Origin: Cloeon dipterum
Lineage: Eukaryota; Arthropoda; Insecta; Ephemeroptera; Baetidae
Reading direction: 5' to 3'
Assembly: GCF_949628265.1 (NCBI RefSeq)
Contig: NC_088787.1
Span: 19,148,501 to 19,212,500 of the forward strand
Length of the DNA stretch: 64,000 bases
A program made the position numbers and the translations under genes. Of this stretch, positions 50,521 to 63,929 are shown in pieces; the stretch's first letter is position 1; the number at the start of each line of letters is the position of its first letter. The notes under the pieces are model-generated. The model ran no database searches and was not told where the DNA came from. It saw only the letters and a program-made list of their open reading frames with translations.

Positions 50521-53500
50521 CTGGCGGCTTTGTACACTCAGACGATTTACGCAAATGATGAGTTCCCATACAGATAAAACTGGAATTTTTGCCAAAATTT
50601 AATACGCCTTTATGATTTAAGATATCAAACTAAGCTAAAATATTTCAAATTATAAAAAAAACTCTTAAAATATCTGCATAGGAGATGCCTAATAAACGAT
50701 AAGTCATCTACAGAAAACATTACCAGTTAAGTGCAGTTCTTAAAAACTCTTCCGTGCTTTAGATCAAATCAATTTAAAATCCAATTAGCCATTCAAGCCT
50801 CCTGAGCCATATAAATTCTGTTGCGCCGTGAACATAGCTATAATTACTAGGTGAGTCGTGAAAACATCTCAATAAAATTGTGACCCAGAATCTGAAAAGA
50901 TTCCTTCCCGAAAACCCGAGCGTGTGAATGCCGTGAGCGCGGAGGTTAAAGTTTCCCTCTCTGCCATATAGAGAGGTTCATGCGTCAGATAGGAAAATCC
51001 GCATAGTGCCTGTTGGATCGATAATTTATTGCACCGCGTAATACAATTTCGTTCGAATTTCCCTCGTGTCTGACAATCTGTCGGCAGCAGCGCGCGAGCA
51101 GAGAAAGTAATGAGGAAGCTGGTCGACTGAGTGCATGAATGTAATTGCCGAGATGTGTATTAGCGGCCGTGGGTATTACCTCGCGATGTTATTTAAGCGC
51201 GCACTCGAGCTAGCCGCTGGGGAAAGAGACGGCGGTGGCGTAATCCCGGTTTGTTTATTGCCAATAAGCATAATAGACGCATACGTCGAGTGTCCCCAAC
51301 CAGCATTTTATAGCCGCTCGGCCGAGCTGTATGCTTTGAATTCTTAACTAATTCGGGGAGAAAACGCAGGAAACAGCCATTTTATTCGTTTAACTTGATT
51401 GCGAGTTTCTAATTATTGTCAATACAGGATCTAACTAGCTAAATTGCAGCAGTTTAAATATTTTTTAGTTGTTCTATGAATTTAAACCACTTTTGTCGCA
51501 ATTATCCGAGCATCTTAATTGACGTAAAAATAGGCACAGTTTTTTTTAAATAATGTAATTAATTAAATCGAATGAATTCAAATATTTCTCGGATCTTGAA
51601 TTTCAGTCTTTATAATTTTTTTTAGTTCGTCGCGGATTCGTTTGGGAGGACAATTTTAGTTTCAAATGAGTTCTAATTAACATTTATAATAATTTACACT
51701 AATTATTCCGTCCCAATTAATTATATCTCGAATGATGTCTATTAGCGAATTACAGCTCGCGGAACCTAATTTCCTTCCGTCGGTTTCTCACACTAGAAAT
51801 TCTAATTCTTTGTCGTGTGCCAGCGGAAGAAGAAAGTTTTTTGCGAGCACACGGCGCCACTTGAGGACAAATTGAGCCACACGCACGCAAACGCCACCTT
51901 AATAAGGCTGTCGTTGGCATAGCTGCGGAAGGCGACGCCTTTGTTTGTTCCTCTTCTCTCCGCACTAATTGCTTAATGGCCGCAGATCTAATTAATTTTC
52001 CTGTGAAACACTGCGGTGCACGTACTGGATCAAAGACCGATCACGCGGAACCGAATCGACCGAAAATGTGTGTGTAATGTGGCTTTCAGGTTCAGTGGAG
52101 AGCGTAATTGCACTTCATTGTCTTTTCTATAGTTAAAAGCTGTCAGACTTTTGCTTCTGGATTTTAAATTGGCTAGACAGTTTTATAGTTGGTGTGAATT
52201 TATTGTTCAAAGGTGTGAAAAATGGCCAAAATTCCACGAACAAAGTGCAATAAAAACGAGGAAAGTATTGTTTTGAAATTATTTTTACCTCACCCTATTT
52301 GCAAGTACTTAATAATTGAACGCTTTTTTATTGAACCGGTTTCGTTCGTCCTTTGCACTGCAATAAGATTGGCAAGATTGTAAAAATGTACTCGCGTTCC
52401 ACTCTAAACGTATGTTTTCTTCGATCGTCATGTCTCTGTTTAGTCCTTGTGAATGACAGAAAGTGCTGAAATCGAAAGTAAAAATAACAGGCATGGTGCG
52501 TAGTTCAGAAAATGCAAATCTTTATCTTTTCGTGGATACACCGGCAAAGTGCACCTAATGGAGATAATAATAGAGGCGGCGGCGAACAAACGCGAACATC
52601 TCTCTGTTGCACCGCCAGGGAAAGTAAACACCAATTAACAGAGCGTAAAGAGCCAAAGAAGCCTCTTACTGCGCGGAGTAGAGAAAAAATATCTCTCTCG
52701 CTCTTGAAAACCTTATCTAACCTCTGCATGTGAAACTCACTGCCAAAAAGCCTTTCGTACTTTTAACTTCACAAATTGTACGAATATTCATACAGGTTGT
52801 TAAAGTTCAAATTGACACACATGTTTTAGTATAGCTTAATTTTGGGTGAAATATCATCCCAAGACTCAAAGAGATCCATAGATATATTAAATGTAATTCG
52901 TTTTTTCTCTTAAAAATTTATTTTAAAATAAGCCATGCACTTAAAATACAATTACTTAAAAATTGATTTAAATAATTGCGTTCTAAATTGAAAAGAATAA
53001 AATTAAATACATTTATAAAAGAAAAATTTAAAAAAGAAAATTAAAACACTACATATTAAAATACTATATATTAAAAATTAGTAAAAAAAGTAATCAAATA
53101 ATATTTTTGTTCTAAATAAACTAAATTCAATAGTTTAGCAATCGCTACATTCAAAATTGGCGCACTATCAAAATTTCAGGTTCCTTTCTCTCCCTCCGCC
53201 AAATAAATTTCAAGCATCGTTTTATGCAAAAACCAACCACATTTAATTGGTCAAGTGAAGGTGTCGACCCCGCGCATGAAAAGCCGCGTGGACGGTATTA
53301 CTCTCGATTCAACAAGCTGTTCTCCTTGAATTCATAAGAGCGAGGCGTGCAGCTTGTGATATAATTACTCAACCCGCGCCGAGAGCATGAAAGGGTTCGC
53401 GTAATAATACGAATAATATAAAAAAGAGTCCACTTCTAATAGAGGAATTGAAAAAATGCAGTGTCAGTCGTGGAGGATGGAGCTGGAGAAAATTGAAAAG

Positions 53501-53523
53501 CAGCGAAATGTGAAAACGCGTAC

Positions 53524-53760
53524 CTGAGTGGGCTGCAGGCAGAGCAGTGAAACGAGAGCAGACGGCCGGGCGAGCAAGCGATATTGTTCACGCAGCGCAC
53601 GTGAGCAGACCTGGGACCAGGTGCTCGCTGGCTGGACACTGACTCACGCCAGGTTAGACTGACTGAGTGAGCCGCGCGGCGGGCCGAACCGCGCGCGGCT
53701 CCTTTCCCTCTCTCGGTCTCGACACTCGCGGGCCGGGGCTGCTGCATGGTGTGCTTTTAG
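53524..53760 (-). promoter_or_regulatory. GC-rich island with a strong minus-strand splice donor; possible first exon of secreted protein B
   Basis: The block is strongly GC-rich. On the minus strand it ends in CCCACTCAG followed by GTACGCG at 53523, a strong donor. The nearest matching need is the splice acceptor at 44151, just before the secreted protein B start codon. That would imply a 9.4-kb 5' UTR intron. Other GC islands in between are alternatives, so this link is a guess. Confidence 0.3.
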
Positions 53761-55490
53761 CTAAGTTATTATGTAAGCTGAAAAAGGAGAAGTAGAGGAA
53801 CGCTTTTTGCAGACACCTGCCTCGTGAGTGAACATGCACTCACGCGTTCTCGTGTCATCTGTTGCCGTTTTATGCAATGTTTGTTGTTGTTGTCTAATGG
53901 TTTAGGCTCAATGCAACAACAATGATGTGTGACTTGCACGATGTTGGCTCATTTCCATACGTGCAAATTTTATTCATGATCCTCATTGACAGGACAGTAA
54001 AAGATGTTCCAAAACAATTTCAAGAGAAAGATATATAGGACCAAAATGATTTATATATTTTGTCAAATTACTCCATTTTAATATTTAAATATTTATTTTA
54101 AGCAGGAGGAACACGTTTAAGTTAGGCTGTGAAATCTAGACGATCGGCCGATTTTTTCCTGTCATGCAATTGCTACTATTCCCTTCAAAAGGCAATGGAC
54201 GAATTTCTTTAAATTTGATAAAAAGGTTAACTATTAAAATGATAAATTTGAACGGTAAAAACGTGTTAATTAGGCTAAAACAATGTATCTGGAACCATCT
54301 CGTTTGCACAGAAAAACTTTCTAAAACAATATGACAATTTTCCGAAAAGAGACCGTCTTATATTCACAACCCTGATTTGTAAGAAAAGCAAGATTTTTGA
54401 AATCGCCTTTTTTAATTTAGAAAAAAAAGAAATGAATGAATGAATTGCCTTTTTGTGTATTGTTGTATAATTGATGACATTCTTATTGACTGATAATATT
54501 TTGAATCATGAACAATACACATTAATAATCAGATAAAATACATAATACCTCGCTAAATTCGCTTATATTTGAGAACAGATTTTGCAGTGCAATATATCTT
54601 TTGAATTATTACTGTTAAATCATTGTGACTAAGTCTGACTGATGAGATTGGATGTCTGAAACAGCTAGGCTGCCCTATTCAGGATGCGTTGGCCAAAATG
54701 TCTAATATTTTGAACCTAAAATTCTGCAGTGGAAGAGACGTTATTGGATTTTTTCTATTCCAGTTTTTTGTTAGTGTGTGCAGTATGCACTCTCTGTGAA
54801 CACGCTTCTTGTTTGCGAAAATTCCTGTTCGCGTGCATGCAGATCGAGCTTGTCATGATCTATTCTATTAATTTTATAAGGGAAATAAAAATTTAATTTA
54901 CGAGTATTGATGCAAATTTAAAGATATGTGTGCTTCAATGATTTGTTAATTCCTGGCAAACATTAAAAACTTTTAGTAAAATTAACTAATTGATTTATTC
55001 AAACTTGTTTTAGTTTAAAGCGCGATAAAAACAAAAATTTTGTTTCTTAACAATTTTATTTGTCACATTTATTTTACAAATACTCAAAAATGTAATATAG
55101 TATGATGACGCCCGACTTATCATCTCAAACGAGTTTATAATTACCACCTACACACAGTTGATGAGAAAAGCACTTTTGGCACTTTGAAATAGTACACAAG
55201 TTTCGTCCTTGGACGTGGCGATGATTGTCGTTTCTTGTCCCACACGGGAGCAAAAATACACAACATAATAGTATGACACTGTAAAATTCATGGCCGCTAT
55301 TTTGTATCTCTTATCTGTAAATGATTGCGTACACTTGAATAACAGATTTATAAAAATCTGAGCATTATAGCTTCTTAAATCTAAAGGTTTCGCATAAAAC
55401 TTATGAAATTAATCAAAATATGTATATGTACAATGTAAATTGACTAGGAACGCGATGAAGGCAGTGTGCTTCCGATTGAGCATCAAGAGA

Positions 55491-58400
55491 TTAGTCCAGG
55501 TCTGGACCGAATTCATCCTCCAACTGAAATGTTCAATAAATTATTAAATACTTATGACTTTGAGAAAATCCCGGAAAACTCACCAATTTTTTGTTCTTCA
55601 ACGCTTCAAGCTCGTCTTTCTTGTCTCTCTTGAAGAATCCAAGCTAAACCGATATTTATTTTAATATATTAGCTGTAATAAATAATGAGATGTCTCGTCA
55701 TTACCTTGACCAAAGCGAGAACAATGAGCAGCAAGATGAGTATGCCGAGAATAATGGCAAGTGCAATCATCCACGACGGAATTCCTTTCTCTTGTATCTT
55801 GCCCAGAAACACCGTGTGGATGACGTGGCTGTCCGGCCTGTCGTTTTCAGGCTGCGTGGCCATCGAGCCGGGCAACAAGGTGGCCATTCCTCCAGACACG
55901 AAGGAAACCACATCTTTGTCTTCTAATAAACTACCTGTGAAATTAATAAATAAATAAAATTAAGCTTAAAATTTTACTAAATCAAAATTCAGGATTTTCG
56001 GATATTTTTCTCATGTCCTATGATCTACTCAAGGAGATAAACACTAAATTCATGGGCGCAGAGTGAGGTGATAAAAATTAAAATTTTACGTGTTTAGGAT
56101 GCAAAAATTGGGTTGGAGGGTTGGCACCCTTAGAATAATTTGGCTAACTAGGAGAGGTCGAGACTAGTCTAGCGGTGTGCGGTTTTTGAAAATCTGATAA
56201 TTAGAAGCTGAGATTTGGACGAGTAAACTTTCTTCTACAAAAAACCCTGCTCAGCCAATAGCCGAAGACTAGTTGAGCAGGATTTTATGCAGAAATACGG
56301 AAAAAATTAAATCATAGTATACACAAAAGAGCTGCATTTAATTTCATCCAAAAATTATAATGATCTTCATTTGCATCTATCGTGAATATATTTTTCAAAT
56401 CAGAAAAAATTTGTCAACCCAGATTACATTTTTCAAGATTTTTAAATAAACCTATAGTAGGTTTTGCAGCCGCACAATTCGACTTGAGTGTCAATGTAAC
56501 TAAAAACCGCGAATCAACATTTTGGGATTAATAGCTGCTCTATCCTTTTAAAACAGAAAATCGTGTTTTGTAAGTTTAATTTAAACTTAAATTTGAAAGT
56601 GCTTTTACCTAATTTTTTGATGTCTGCACGAAGATAGAATGAGATTATTGCCGGGTTGTTGGGTCCTTTGAGCGGCCCAATAAGGCACTCGATGACCATG
56701 CACTGCACCTCCTGAGCGTCGGTGCAGTTGATGAAGAGAGTGCGGTTTGCCGGCAGGTGACCTTCGTAGCCCAGTGCCATCTCCTTGGTTGACCTTCTTG
56801 ATCTCCTGGACGATAAGTCGGAGTAAGTGCCTCCGGTCATCGAACAAAGGAAATCTTCGCCGTCCAAGGAAGCCTGCATCATACGCGCCATTTAGCAAAA
56901 GAAAAGAGATAGTAACAAACGCAAAACGTACCCTTGGCTGCATGACTTCCAAGAAGGTCACTTCTTTTCTTTTGGTGCTGATTTTGTATGGGATGGCCAT
57001 TGTGATCTTGACTTTGTCAACAGGACTTGGCCCGTAGTTGAACACCTGTGAAAGATTTTTTTTTATTTGAACTTGAATTCATTTACGAGCTTGTACCTCA
57101 TAGACGTGATGGAAAGAAGTGATGTCAGAGCTTGCACTTTCATTGTGCCAGTCAATAAAATAGTTTGACATCAAAGATTTCCTAAACATCAAATTTTATT
57201 AGTGAATTCATTCATCTCTGAATTATTATATTAGACTTACCCTGAAACTGAAATGTCAGCCTCAGTTACTAGGGGAATGGTCAGGTTCTTGAAATTGTCC
57301 GCCAAATTGAGGTCATCGCCGGCGCTCGTTGAATTGATTATCAGAGTCAAACTCTTCGTGCCAGGAGCTATGTTTTCAAACTCCAGCTCGAGCGGAATTT
57401 TCGCCTGCAAAATTTAGGAGGTGGTTATGCAACCTGTTCAACTGTGCAGTCACGAAGCTTGCATAATAAAGAATCATTATAGTGGCTTGACAAAAAATCG
57501 ATGCATATAATTTGAAGTCTCAGCCAGCCGCACCAGTGAAATTTTAAGTCACGTTGCCAGCCGTCGTGAATTTGGCTAAGCCACGCCATCCGCCGACCAA
57601 AAAATCGAATAGTGCCAGAGAAATAATTTGATGTGGTCAAGCATTTTATCAAACTTAAACTTAAAAAAAATCTACCGCCACCCGGCTGTAGGTCAAGAAA
57701 AGCCACTACTTAAAATTACGCGGCTGAGACCTCTGAATATTAATCATTAAATTAATTATTAACTAGTTAAAATCTTCCATACTCTACCAAGACTGAGAGA
57801 GAAATGAATTTACAATATTTAATTTCTCCAAAAATTTGATAAAATTAGTTATAAATCATCAATGGAAATATAAATTTTGATTTTACTTTTCAATTAAAAC
57901 TTCATGCACCGTAATTTTAAGGATTTAAATTAAGAAAATAAAGTTAAATAAAATTTAGACAAATATCTTACCATTGACTTGGCTGGCAGGGGGTTTCCAA
58001 TATCACAGCTGAGCGTGTTTTCATTCTTGCCTCTGCCCTCCAAACAGTTTTTGGGCACTCTGGCCAAAGGTGCATTCGGAGGCAGCTGAATGGTCACCTG
58101 CGCAAGGAATGCAGGTTCTCCAGAGTTCTCAATCTGCACTTCCACCTCCAATCGTTTCACTGATCCGATCGCCACAGGAGTACTGTTTTTCGAACAACAT
58201 TTGTAAATTAAAACCATATACTTTGATAAATTCCCCATTACTTTTGGCCGAGTTTTGATTTGATCTTGAGGTCTGTCTCGCAGACATCGTCCCTCTTGCA
58301 GCCTGTGGAATACGGCACTCGCGCCGTCACGGTGGCCAGGCTGTTGGGATCGATTATGGCGCAGCTCTTGCAGAATCGGCCTCCGGTTTGCCTCTTGCGA

Positions 58401-61400
58401 CGCGTCCGCACTTTCGAGTTGTCGATCTCGGAGATTATCTGCAAGTCGATTGGCTTGGAGAAGTCCTGGTTTGAGGTCTGCAAGAGAAGAATTTGGTTTC
58501 TGTTCATTTCTTTTGGTTTAATTAAGAATATAGCATAATTATAATGATAGCAAATAAATAAAATCAATCCAGCAAGTGAGCAAGTTTAAATGTTGAAAAG
58601 CAAAAATATTAGTAAATATTTCACATAATATTTTTATCAACAAAAAGAAATTCAATTTTTTCAGATATTGGAAAATTTTCCCCCTTATATTAACTCGTCA
58701 GAAATTAGAAGTGTGAAAAAAGCCGTTATTCCTGGGAATCTTTTTCGGGAACTAATTCTTTTGAACCAAAGATTTTGATATTAGTTTCATTCGGTTTTTT
58801 CCATTTTTAAAAACAAAATATTAATTGAAATCAGGAGAGTGTGGTAAAGAAGGCGAAAATTATTTGAAATTATTGGAAATATTGGATTTTCACCATCCTT
58901 GTACGATTTATTTTCAAGTTTTGAAAGAAGGAAAAAACACAAAGTCCGTTTTTTTGAAACAAGCAAATCATTGATCAGAAACAAAAGCAGTAATTTAAAA
59001 TAAAATGTTTGAGACTTTATATGCTGCTGTTCATATTCCAGGATCATTTTAATGGATTGCAGCAGCCTATGTAAGATCCCAACAAAAATTAAAAGAGAAC
59101 ACTAAAATGTACCTTGATAATTTCAACATTAAGCTCCTGGCACACAGGTGTCTGCAATTTAAGCCTTGTGGTGAAGCTGAACGAATTAGTCTTTCCATTC
59201 GATGTCACAAAGACAGCTCTTTTGAAAGTAGGATCAGCATTGACGGTGATTTTCGCATCTACAAACAAGTCGGGAATTTTAAATCAAAATTTAAAATTAA
59301 AATCCAAGAAAGTGAACATACCTATGAACTTGGGTGCCTTGTTGCCGTTGAAGGAGACGCAGGCGTTCGCTTTGAACTCAGTTGCGTTGAAACTGATCCT
59401 TTCCACGCTCGGCCTGATGTTTCCATTAAAAACAACGACAGGGTGTGACCTGAACACGACAGCGTGCCCCGACGTGTACGCTCCGACGGCGAAATCTGTG
59501 GAAGGCGAAATGCAACCGTCAGACACTAAATCAAACGGTCGAATTTAGCTTTTTAAGTACCCGGATAATGGTTCTCGTCGATGTCGGTGCCTTTAGTGAT
59601 GCTCATGCCGAAGCCAAGGATGCTGTTGTCGACGTCGCGGGCGGCGATCCTCTGCGCAGCAATTGGCTCCAGACCGAATTTACGGCCGTGATAGACGTAG
59701 ACCACTCCGCGGTTCTCATCCTCGTACGGCGCTCCGACAGCAACATCTATCCGCATTAAAATTTTAGTGTTATTTTCTAGTGCAATAAAAATAAATATCC
59801 AGCTTTTAACGCATTGAATAAAACTGGATACATCCTTGAGTCTTTATACAAAGAAATCGATTGATCATACCGTTTTTCATGTTTTAGTTTTAGCAATTAA
59901 ATTCTACTGTTAATTATGAATTATAATTAACTGAATTATAATTAACAAAAGCATGGGTAAAATGTCGGCTGTTGCCTAAAATAATTCGGTAAAAAACCTT
60001 TCAATTTTGGGAAAAGAAAGGGCATGGTAAATTTTTAAAATGTTATGACTAATTTAAAAGCAAAAGGAATGCAACAAGGGATAATTAAAGATAAAAATTT
60101 TAGCCAGGAATCAAAAGGTTTATCAACCCCAGAATCCTAGAGGGGAGGTCAAAACACCGTTTTAATTTCCCAATCAGTTCACAAATTCCCTGAGCCTTTT
60201 TTAGAATGTTTTCAATAAATAAAAATTAATAAAATTAAATGAAAAACTGCCGAAGTTTTAAACTGACGGAAAACCACATTCATTCGAGAAAACTAGGAAG
60301 AGGAATCTTGATTTAAAGGATTAACACCATTACAATTATTTAAATAGCTTTTTGATTTGATTCTCAGAGTAACAAATGTTTGCTGGGAAAATTTGTTTAA
60401 GATTTGCAACAGTTACAGTAAAATTGCATCAATCGTTCAACTCAGGGGCCTGAAAAAAATTTAATCGCACTATTAGCAGCTGAATTACGTTCCAAAGATT
60501 ACCGAAAACCCACAAAATGAATAATTTCCCTGATAATCTAAGGATGGCCAGAGAATATTACTGGTGTGAATATCATTGCATCCGGTTAAAATAAACCTCC
60601 CATTCGTACCCCTCACTCTTTATATATTTTCATTGATATTCTAAAAACAATAAATGTCACATTTTTCAAAAAAACTATTTCTCTAAACGCCATAACCGAT
60701 TCACAACCTCTGCTTTTCGTGCAACCAACATGACGTCATTTCAAGTTGTTCTCGAAAGTATATTTTCGCGCTGGCGGACGAGAATGCACGTTTGTTTTTA
60801 CTCTTTGTTTTCGACATTTCTTTCCACCTCCTCCACTGATGCAAGCAGACGAAAATGCGGATAACTTCCCACGCAACAGCGCGAGAAATGACTTCTTTAC
60901 TTCTCGCCTCTGCGCGAGTTTCGATAAATAAAACATTATTTGTTCGTTTTTAAAACTCCGCGCACGATGACACTACGCGCGCGACGAGAATTGCCTGGCT
61001 GAAAGCGGGGCCGGCATCAAAGGGATTCGCGCGACGCGCGCTGGCTGTTAGCGTTTCAATGATCGCGACAATTCACACCCACGCACTCACCATCATAGCC
61101 GTCGAGATTGATGTCACCAAGTGAGACGACGGTTGTGCCGAATCGGGCTCCTGCTTTCTTCGAGCCCATCAGCTGGAACTTGTTGCCCATCGTGCGGAAA
61201 GAGCCCTGAAATTAAAAATTAAAAGATATTTAAGTTTGAGTACATAATATATTCGGCTTAACAAAATCTCTGAATTTTTAAGGTCTGAAAATAAATTGAA
61301 TTTATTTTATAATTACCTGTCTCCTTGACACAAACTCGTTGATGAAGACGTAAATTCTTCCTTCATCGCCCTGAGAATAGTCAGCAGAGCTGAGGGCGGG

Positions 61401-63929
61401 CAGAGAATGCTGCGGGGCTCCGACAATGAGGTCGGGCTGTCCATCGCCGGTGACGTCAGCGATGCAGAGACTTGCGCCAAAGTATTCACCCATTTGGTGG
61501 CCTTCAAGCTCGTAAAGCACATGCAAGTCTGAGTCGGTCACTGAGTACAGCAGTACCTGCAAATTAATCCGATAATAATTAGTCGCTTGTAAATTACACA
61601 TTGACTGGGTAATTTTTAATAGAGAACGTTTTGTTATAATGAAGCTAATTATCCCATTTTACCTGCAATGGAATTAATGGAATATACGGAATGTAATTAT
61701 ACAAAATGTTTGAAATGTTAAATAGTAAAATAGTTTCCTAGATGAAATGAAAATTGTATCCTAGATTTTGCAGCATATAAATATAAAATAAAAATAAACA
61801 GTGAGAAAAGAGCAGTACTGGATATTTTTTTCTGCAAAAGTTTGTATATACTGGCTAAACATATTTGAAAAATTTATCAATCTAACTAGAGATCTATTTT
61901 CTATTCAAAACTTAAAAAATGCAAGATTTGTGTTGAATTTAAAATTTAAAATAAATGGCTATGGCTGTATATTTATTTACAAATTTTATTTTATTAGAAA
62001 AAAAGTTTTCCTCACATAAAATCCAACAAATTAAACACTATATTGAAAATTTTGGTGTTGCACCTACTTTTCCTCTGTAGTTGACTCTTGGCGCCCCTGA
62101 CACGTAGTACGCGCTTGAATCACCCGGAAAGAATTGCGCAGCGTCAACCGAATAACCTGCGATGATTAATTATTTGTTAAGCAAGGTACGCGCGACACAA
62201 TGCATGATGTGTGACAAAGTTGTCAATCATTCCGCCGCGTGTCTCACCTAAATATCCAAGGTAAGGAATAGACTTCACGTCCTTTGGGCTCGGAATATCC
62301 GGCACTTGGTATGTGGTCGTCTGCTGCGCGTCGTTCTCCAAGGAACGATATCGCACGAGCGTGCCTAAAAGGATACATTTTCAGTTAGGGATTTAATATT
62401 TTTTCAACTTTAATGGTCTGTACCTTTCCCGTCGAACACTCCAGGAGCACCGATTATTAGCTCAGACCTGTTATTTGACTAGAAGGGAAAATAATAAATT
62501 AGGTAAATTATGATAAAAATTACCTAAAAGCTAACTTTTGATAAATTCTATTCTAATAAATTAAATTACAATGTGCAAGGGTGACTGTATCATTCCACTA
62601 TTTGCATCTGCAGTCCATTTTTTTTTTTATCAAAACACGACTTTTTTTTGCTCATTTTATTCCTGTCCGAGGACCGGAGGACCGGGAAGGGCGCGCACTG
62701 CACTAGCACGAATGCTGAAACCCGGGTCCCAATAACACCGCGAACGGATAACATGGGCGCACCAGGCCGCACAGGGACCCAGCCCACTCAAGGGCCACTT
62801 GCCACTTGAAAATTATATTTTTTTAAATCTTAATTTACTAATTTTTCTCACTAAAATATAGTGCTACACATGCTTCAGTGTATAATTCTTGAGGCTATTT
62901 TAGAGAGATTTAATACCTTGACAAATTGCGCTGAAATTCCAGCCCCTCCGTAGGCATAGTTGAACACTTTGGTGCCCGGCAACCCTGGCGTCTCCGATGG
63001 AGTGTTGAATGCCTGCTTGTCTGTAAACAACGCGCGTTTTTAAATGTTAGTACGCTTGGTTTAGCCCAACACAGGACGGAAATAGCACTAGAGAAATTAA
63101 AGAGAATGGTTGTTAACTCACTCTTCTCGATGAGAGGCGTCAGAATTTGCGCTGCGTTGACCATGTAGCTTCCACGGTCGTACCAATAGCACACGCCGTT
63201 CATTAAGTAAACGTCTGAATAATATTGGTTCACCCATCTCGGGCCGCAAATCTGAAAGATTTCAATCAATTTGACACACACTCAATTTAAATGCTGTCTA
63301 TAGTGGCTTTTTTAGCGGAACTGCTTCAGCCTGTCAGGCGATTTACATATATCAAATTTGAAGTGTGCAAGTGAAGTGCATTACCACTGTCCGCCCATTA
63401 GGCTCATCCTCAACAGCAATTGTGGAGCCAAGCCATGCGTGATCCTTTTTGTGATGAAAACTCAAGCCGTTTGAACGGACTTCACGGTCGTTGCCTGCAA
63501 AATGATTGATTATTACAAACGGCTGCACTCAGATGGAATTTATTTTATTCTTGAAAGTCACCACTGTTTTGAAACAGCATTTTAGTATACAGCAGGAAAA
63601 ATTAAAGTTTTTATACGAAATCCAAACGATTGAATGATTTTTTCTCTACCAAAATTTAAGAGCACAAAGTCACCACATGAAATAATAATTTTCCTGTTAA
63701 ATTATTCAAAGAGCAAGAAGGTCAACCGCGAATTTAATTATACGAGTTGCGCACACGGAATTTCGCTAATAAAGCAGAAAAATTCATGCCTGTGGGGTCA
63801 AAGGGCAGAGTGCTGCATTGGTTCTCAAGCTGTCCGTCCTGAAGGCGGCATTCGAAAACAACACCTGGCTCTTGTAGATCCACTTGCTGAGGGAAAGTCG
63901 AGTTGGCCCTGGGAGCGCCGACCAGCAGC
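55491..63929 (-). CDS. Integrin alpha subunit, C-terminal 1000 aa (21 exons), 5' end beyond the window
   Basis: This is a cell-surface adhesion receptor subunit that pairs with an integrin beta chain. Exons in transcript order: 63929-63790, 63494-63385, 63251-63122, 63020-62917, 62478-62424, 62364-62248, 62156-62068, 61556-61317, 61205-61091, 59746-59561, 59495-59322, 59258-59113, 58477-58242, 58182-57972, 57404-57241, 57181-57097, 57045-56932, 56873-56609, 55934-55705, 55643-55584, 55523-55491. The beta-propeller FG-GAP repeats carry LLVGAPRANST and calcium-binding loops DVTGDGQPD, DINLDGYDDVAVGAP and DIDENHYPDFAVGAY. Thigh/calf domains follow, then a membrane helix (IPSWMIALAIILGILILLL) and the conserved LGFFKR cytosolic motif. 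The tail ends EDEFGPDLD. Two polybasic sites occur, RTRRKRQTGG in exon 13 and SRRSRRSTKE in exon 18; the second is at the usual heavy/light chain cleavage position. Which arthropod alpha type it belongs to is unclear. Confidence 0.93.
59747..61090. other. Long integrin intron (1.3 kb)
   Basis: Mostly AT-rich. A GC-richer stretch with CpG steps at about 60740-61070 adjoins the exon. No coding frame of note. It could be an internal regulatory element, but nothing specific is visible. Confidence 0.4.
62625..62805 (-). mobile_element. 5'-truncated SINE-like retroposon in an integrin intron
   Basis: From 62680 to 62805 it is almost identical to 19935-20066, including GGGAAGGGCGCGCACTGCAC, CCCGGGTCCCAATAACACCG and CAGGGACCCAGCCCACT. 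On the minus strand it runs into AATAAAATGAGCAAAAAAAA and a further A-rich stretch at about 62620, its tail. It stops abruptly at 62805 where the other copy continues, as expected for 5' truncation. It lies in the intron between integrin exons 4 and 5 of the list and in the same orientation as that gene. Confidence 0.8.

Larger units (their letters stand above)
44140..55490. other. 11.3-kb gene-poor region upstream of secreted protein B
   Basis: No coding gene was recognised. GC-richer islands near 45450-45730, 46900-47240, 48300-48700, 51060-51350, 51770-52110, 52540-52700 and 53440-53860 alternate with AT-rich DNA. The region probably holds the 5' UTR intron, promoter and enhancers of the secreted protein B gene. 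Dispersed repeats at 46375-46555 and 49715-49875 are listed separately. Its right end contains the 3' UTR of the integrin gene. Confidence 0.4.

Noticed and set aside
53436-53839. 103-aa and 61-aa minus-strand frames
   Set aside because: The composition is that of CpG-rich noncoding DNA (R/A/S/P-rich in several frames). It is better explained as a promoter or 5' UTR island.
56255-56295. Short hairpin CCTGCTCA...TTGAGCAGG in an integrin intron
   Set aside because: The stem is only about 9 bases and such pairs are expected by chance in this much sequence.
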